Part shown: piece by piece, positions 5,812 to 7,838 of the stretch
Layout: each line of letters opens with the position of its first letter
How positions within the stretch are numbered: position 1 is the first letter of the stretch
Source of the DNA: Metaruminococcus_A sp003150405
Lineage (GTDB): Bacteria > Bacillota > Clostridia > Oscillospirales > Ruminococcaceae
Direction of reading: 5' to 3'
Length of the DNA stretch: 7,838 nucleotides
NCBI GenBank assembly: GCA_902489745.1
Contig: CABUBB010000038.1
Coordinates: 1-7,838, forward strand
Translations under genes and position numbers: made by a program
Notes under the pieces: model-generated
What the model saw: the letters and a program-made list of their open reading frames with translations, nothing else
The model's database searches: none
What the model was told of the DNA's origin: nothing

Positions 5812-6425
5812 GCCGTGTGATAGAGCTTGTTTTTTACCGGCATGGCGCAACAAAAGGCAATATGGAGAAGCGTTACATTGGGCGCACGGACGAGCCGCTC
5901 AGTCCGGCCGGACGCGGTGCGCTGCATCCAGCTCCAGAGGACGCGGCAGTCCGCCGGGTTTATATTACGCCGTTATTGCGCACCGCCCAATCGGCTGCTG
6001 TTTTGTTCCCAAATGCGGAGCAGGTGTGCTGTCCCGGGTTTGCAGAAATGGATTTCGGGGCGTTTGAAGGGCACAATTTCGCCGAACTGCGCTGCAGTGC
6101 AGCTTATCGCGCCTGGGTGGATTCCGGCTGCCTTGCCCGCTGTCCCGGTGGGGAGTGCCAAGAAGAATTTACCACGCGGGTTTGCTGCCAATTCCGGCAG
6201 GTGATCAGCCGGGCGCTGGAAAGCGGAGAAGAAAAGCTCTGTTTTGTCGTCCACGGCGGAACCATTATGGCTATTTTCAGCCAACACGCACTGCCAAGAC
6301 GGCCTTATTTTGACTGGCATGTTCAAAACGGCGTGCGCCTTTCGGGCTGGCTGACCGAGGAGCAGTGGCTACATGGACAAAGCTTCTGTATACAGAAAAT
6401 AACGAAAGGGGCTGGGCATTTTTGA
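5808..6425 (+). CDS. cobC: Histidine phosphatase, probable alpha-ribazole phosphatase CobC
   Basis: The protein belongs to the phosphoglycerate-mutase-like histidine phosphatases. In the cobalamin pathway such an enzyme removes the 5'-phosphate from alpha-ribazole phosphate or from cobalamin 5'-phosphate. The 205 residues start with VFYRHGATKGN; Arg11, His12 and Gly13 form the RHG motif, and His12 should be the phospho-acceptor. KRYIGRTDEPLSPAG (21-35) is the usual second block. ITPLLRTAQSA (53-63) supplies another phosphate-binding Arg58. EMDFGAFEG (80-88) includes the likely acid, and CFVVHGGTIM (145-154) provides the second catalytic His149. The start at ATG 5808 overlaps the previous stop as ATGA, and AGGTGAT (5798-5804) lies three bases upstream. 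The fold is certain. The exact substrate is inferred from the cob neighbours, because the superfamily has many activities. Confidence 0.88.
   Translation: MSRVIELVFYRHGATKGNMEKRYIGRTDEPLSPAGRGALHPAPEDAAVRRVYITPLLRTAQSAAVLFPNAEQVCCPGFAEMDFGAFEGHNFAELRCSAAYRAWVDSGCLARCPGGECQEEFTTRVCCQFRQVISRALESGEEKLCFVVHGGTIMAIFSQHALPRRPYFDWHVQNGVRLSGWLTEEQWLHGQSFCIQKITKGAGHF
6404..6411 (+). promoter_or_regulatory. Probable ribosome-binding site for the TTG start of cbiB
   Basis: GAAAGGGG (6404-6411) lies inside the end of cobC, ten bases before TTG 6422. The spacing is slightly long. It supports TTG 6422 over GTG 6365, which would add 19 residues with no resemblance to the hydrophobic CbiB N-terminus. Confidence 0.5.
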
Positions 6426-7402
6426 ACCATACCATTGCGCTTGCGGTGGGATTTCTACTGGATTTTTTGCTTGGCGATCCCCTTTGGCTGCCGCATCCGG
6501 TGGTTGCGATGGGAAAACTGATCACCTGGCTGGAAAAGCTGCTCCGGTGTCTGTTTCCTAAAACGCCGAGGGGGGAGTTGGCCGGTGGAATTCTACTTGC
6601 AGTTGTGCTGCCGCTCCTCTCCTGGGGCGTTTCTTTTGCCTGCCTCTGGCTGCTCTGTTTGGTACATCCCCTGCTTTGCTTTGCCGCCGAATGCTGGATG
6701 TGTTACCAGGTTCTCGCCGCTAGGGGCCTTGCACAGGCCAGTAAAGCGGTTTTCCTCCGGCTTGCTGCCGGGGACCTGCCGGGCGCACGCAAAGCGGTGG
6801 GACGCATCGTTGGGCGGGACACCAAGTCTCTGACCGCAGAGGGCGTTACCCGCGCAGCGGTTGAAACCGTAGCGGAAAATAGCAGCGACGGCGTTATTGC
6901 CCCCATGTTTTTTCTTGCGCTGGGCGGCGCGCCGCTTGGCATGTTTTACAAGGCGATTAATACAATGGACAGTATGGTTGGATATAAAAATGACCGTTAC
7001 CGTTTCTTTGGGAAAGCAGCGGCCCGTTTGGACGATGCTGCCAATTTTCTCCCGGCTCGGTTGAGCGCATTGTTGACAGTGCTTGCAGCCGGATTGTCCG
7101 GATTTTCGCTCAAAAATGCCTGGCGGATTTTCCGGCGCGACCGGCACAACCATGCCAGCCCAAATTCCGCTCAAACCGAGTCGGTCTATGCCGGAGCGCT
7201 GGGCGTGCAGCTTGCGGGTGACACAAGCTACTTTGGCAAGCTTGTGCGCAAGCCCACCATTGGCGACCGTCTTCGCCCTATTGAACCAAGGGATATTCTG
7301 CGCGCCAACCGCCTGCTTTGGGTCACCACAATGCTGAGCCTGATGGCCTGTATTCTGCTACGTATGGCAATTTTTATTGGAATGGGAGGCAGTTTGTTAT
7401 GA
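6422..7402 (+). CDS. cbiB: Adenosylcobinamide-phosphate synthase CbiB
   Basis: CbiB is a membrane protein that attaches (R)-1-aminopropan-2-ol O-phosphate to adenosylcobyric acid, giving adenosylcobinamide phosphate. With a TTG start at 6422 the protein has 326 residues, close to the family norm. It begins NHTIALAVGFLLDFLLGDP, matching the usual DFxxGDPxxxPHPVxxxG block (14-31). Strong family motifs follow: GRDTKSLTAEGVTRAAVETV (131-150), AENSSDGVIAP (151-161), and NTMDSMVGYKNDRY (180-193), then FGKAAARLDDAANFLPARL (196-214). Hydrophobic helices lie near 3-18, 56-88, 157-175 and 212-227, plus one at the C-terminus. The TTG makes a TTGA overlap with the cobC stop, mirroring the ATGA junctions elsewhere in the operon. 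The alternative GTG 6365 would overlap cobC by 61 bases. The 3' end overlaps cobD by four bases. Confidence 0.95.
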   Translation: MNHTIALAVGFLLDFLLGDPLWLPHPVVAMGKLITWLEKLLRCLFPKTPRGELAGGILLAVVLPLLSWGVSFACLWLLCLVHPLLCFAAECWMCYQVLAARGLAQASKAVFLRLAAGDLPGARKAVGRIVGRDTKSLTAEGVTRAAVETVAENSSDGVIAPMFFLALGGAPLGMFYKAINTMDSMVGYKNDRYRFFGKAAARLDDAANFLPARLSALLTVLAAGLSGFSLKNAWRIFRRDRHNHASPNSAQTESVYAGALGVQLAGDTSYFGKLVRKPTIGDRLRPIEPRDILRANRLLWVTTMLSLMACILLRMAIFIGMGGSLL

Positions 7403-7838
7403 AGCTGATACACGGCGGCGATGTCGAAGGGTTTATCCGCCGGCATGGGAAACCACCGCTGGATTTTTCCGCAAACGTCAACCCGCTTGGCGTGCCGGAA
7501 GGGGTGCAGCGCGCCATTGCAGCTGCCGCACAAATGGCAGACCGTTACCCCGATCCCCTGTGCCGGAAACTTACCGGCGCGCTTGCGCGGGCAGAACATC
7601 TGCCTGAGAAATTTATTCTGTGCGGTAACGGCGCAGCGGATTTGATCTACCGGCTGGTGATGGCCCGCAGGCCAAAATGCGCGCTGCTCCCTATTCCGAC
7701 CTTTGCCGAATACGAGCGTGCGCTCCGCACGGTGGGGTGCAAGGTGCGTTTTCATCCGCTTTTACCGCAGAAGGATTTTTGCATTGACGATGCTTTGCTT
7801 GCGGAACTCACGCCGGAGGTGGAGCTCCTGTTCCTCTG
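7399..7838 (+). CDS. cobD: Threonine-phosphate decarboxylase CobD, N-terminal part (3' truncated)
   Basis: CobD is a PLP-dependent, aminotransferase-fold enzyme that decarboxylates L-threonine O-3-phosphate to (R)-1-aminopropan-2-ol O-phosphate, the linker that CbiB uses. The frame is open from ATG 7399 to the right edge, giving 146 visible residues of a protein normally about 350-370 long. Family blocks are clear: HGGDVEGF (5-12), LDFSANVNPLGVPEGV (21-36), RYPDPLCRKL (49-58), ILCGNGAADLIYRL (73-86) and LPIPTFAEYERAL (97-109). The PLP-binding lysine lies beyond the window. GGGAGG (7384-7389) is nine bases upstream, and the start overlaps the cbiB stop as ATGA. The fold is shared with histidinol-phosphate aminotransferase (HisC), so the assignment also rests on the adjacent cbiB, which uses the product. 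Confidence 0.92.
   Translation, partial: MKLIHGGDVEGFIRRHGKPPLDFSANVNPLGVPEGVQRAIAAAAQMADRYPDPLCRKLTGALARAEHLPEKFILCGNGAADLIYRLVMARRPKCALLPIPTFAEYERALRTVGCKVRFHPLLPQKDFCIDDALLAELTPEVELLFL

Noticed and set aside
6092..6104. GCTGCA-G-TGCAGC inverted repeat in cobC
   Set aside because: The one-base spacer cannot form a stable hairpin, and it is within a well-defined coding region. It is probably chance.
7240..7253. GCTTG-TGCG-CAAGC short inverted repeat in cbiB
   Set aside because: The five-base stem is too short and has no T-tract or gene boundary nearby.

Overview
The window is one strand of tightly packed plus-strand genes for uptake and late assembly of cobalamin (vitamin B12). Every base except a 12-base gap belongs to a gene. 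The gene order, the Shine-Dalgarno sequences (AAAGGAGAA, GGAGGA, GGGAGG), the fused-ATPase ECF transporter and the short second CobU homologue suggest an anaerobic Firmicute of class Clostridia, possibly an Oscillospiraceae/Ruminococcaceae-type gut or fermenter bacterium. The DNA is moderately GC-rich by eye. The taxonomic guess is an inference from style and content, since no rRNA or other marker gene is present.

Layout: (1) Positions 3-3093 hold an energy-coupling-factor (ECF) importer. It comprises the C-terminal part of an EcfT transmembrane subunit (cut by the window's left edge), one polypeptide carrying both EcfA-type ATPase domains, and a roughly 10-helix membrane protein that fits the substrate-binding (S) subunit. 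Its position makes a corrinoid or B12 precursor the likely cargo. (2) Positions 3106-5470 hold cobT, cobU and cobS, the nucleotide-loop assembly core. (3) Positions 5458-5811 hold a second, short CobU homologue. (4) Positions 5808-6425 hold a CobC-type histidine phosphatase. (5) From 6422 to the right edge lie cbiB and the first 146 codons of cobD, which make and attach the aminopropanol linker.

How they work together: CobD makes (R)-1-aminopropan-2-ol O-phosphate, and CbiB joins it to adenosylcobyric acid to give adenosylcobinamide phosphate. CobU activates this with GTP, or first phosphorylates salvaged adenosylcobinamide. CobT makes alpha-ribazole phosphate from a benzimidazole base, CobS joins the two halves, and CobC removes the remaining phosphate. 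The ECF importer would supply corrinoids from outside. Corrin-ring synthesis and lower-ligand synthesis genes are not in the window.

All junctions but one overlap, mostly by 4 bases (ATGA, or TTGA at cbiB), so a single translationally coupled operon is likely. No promoter, cobalamin riboswitch or terminator is visible; any leader would lie upstream of the truncated ecfT. The most unusual feature is the pair of CobU-like genes flanking cobS. The full-length copy keeps the P-loop and the guanylylation-site region but has a diverged SNEVGxGIVP-type loop. The short copy has that loop but lacks the guanylylation-site region and has GKR in place of GKS in the P-loop.
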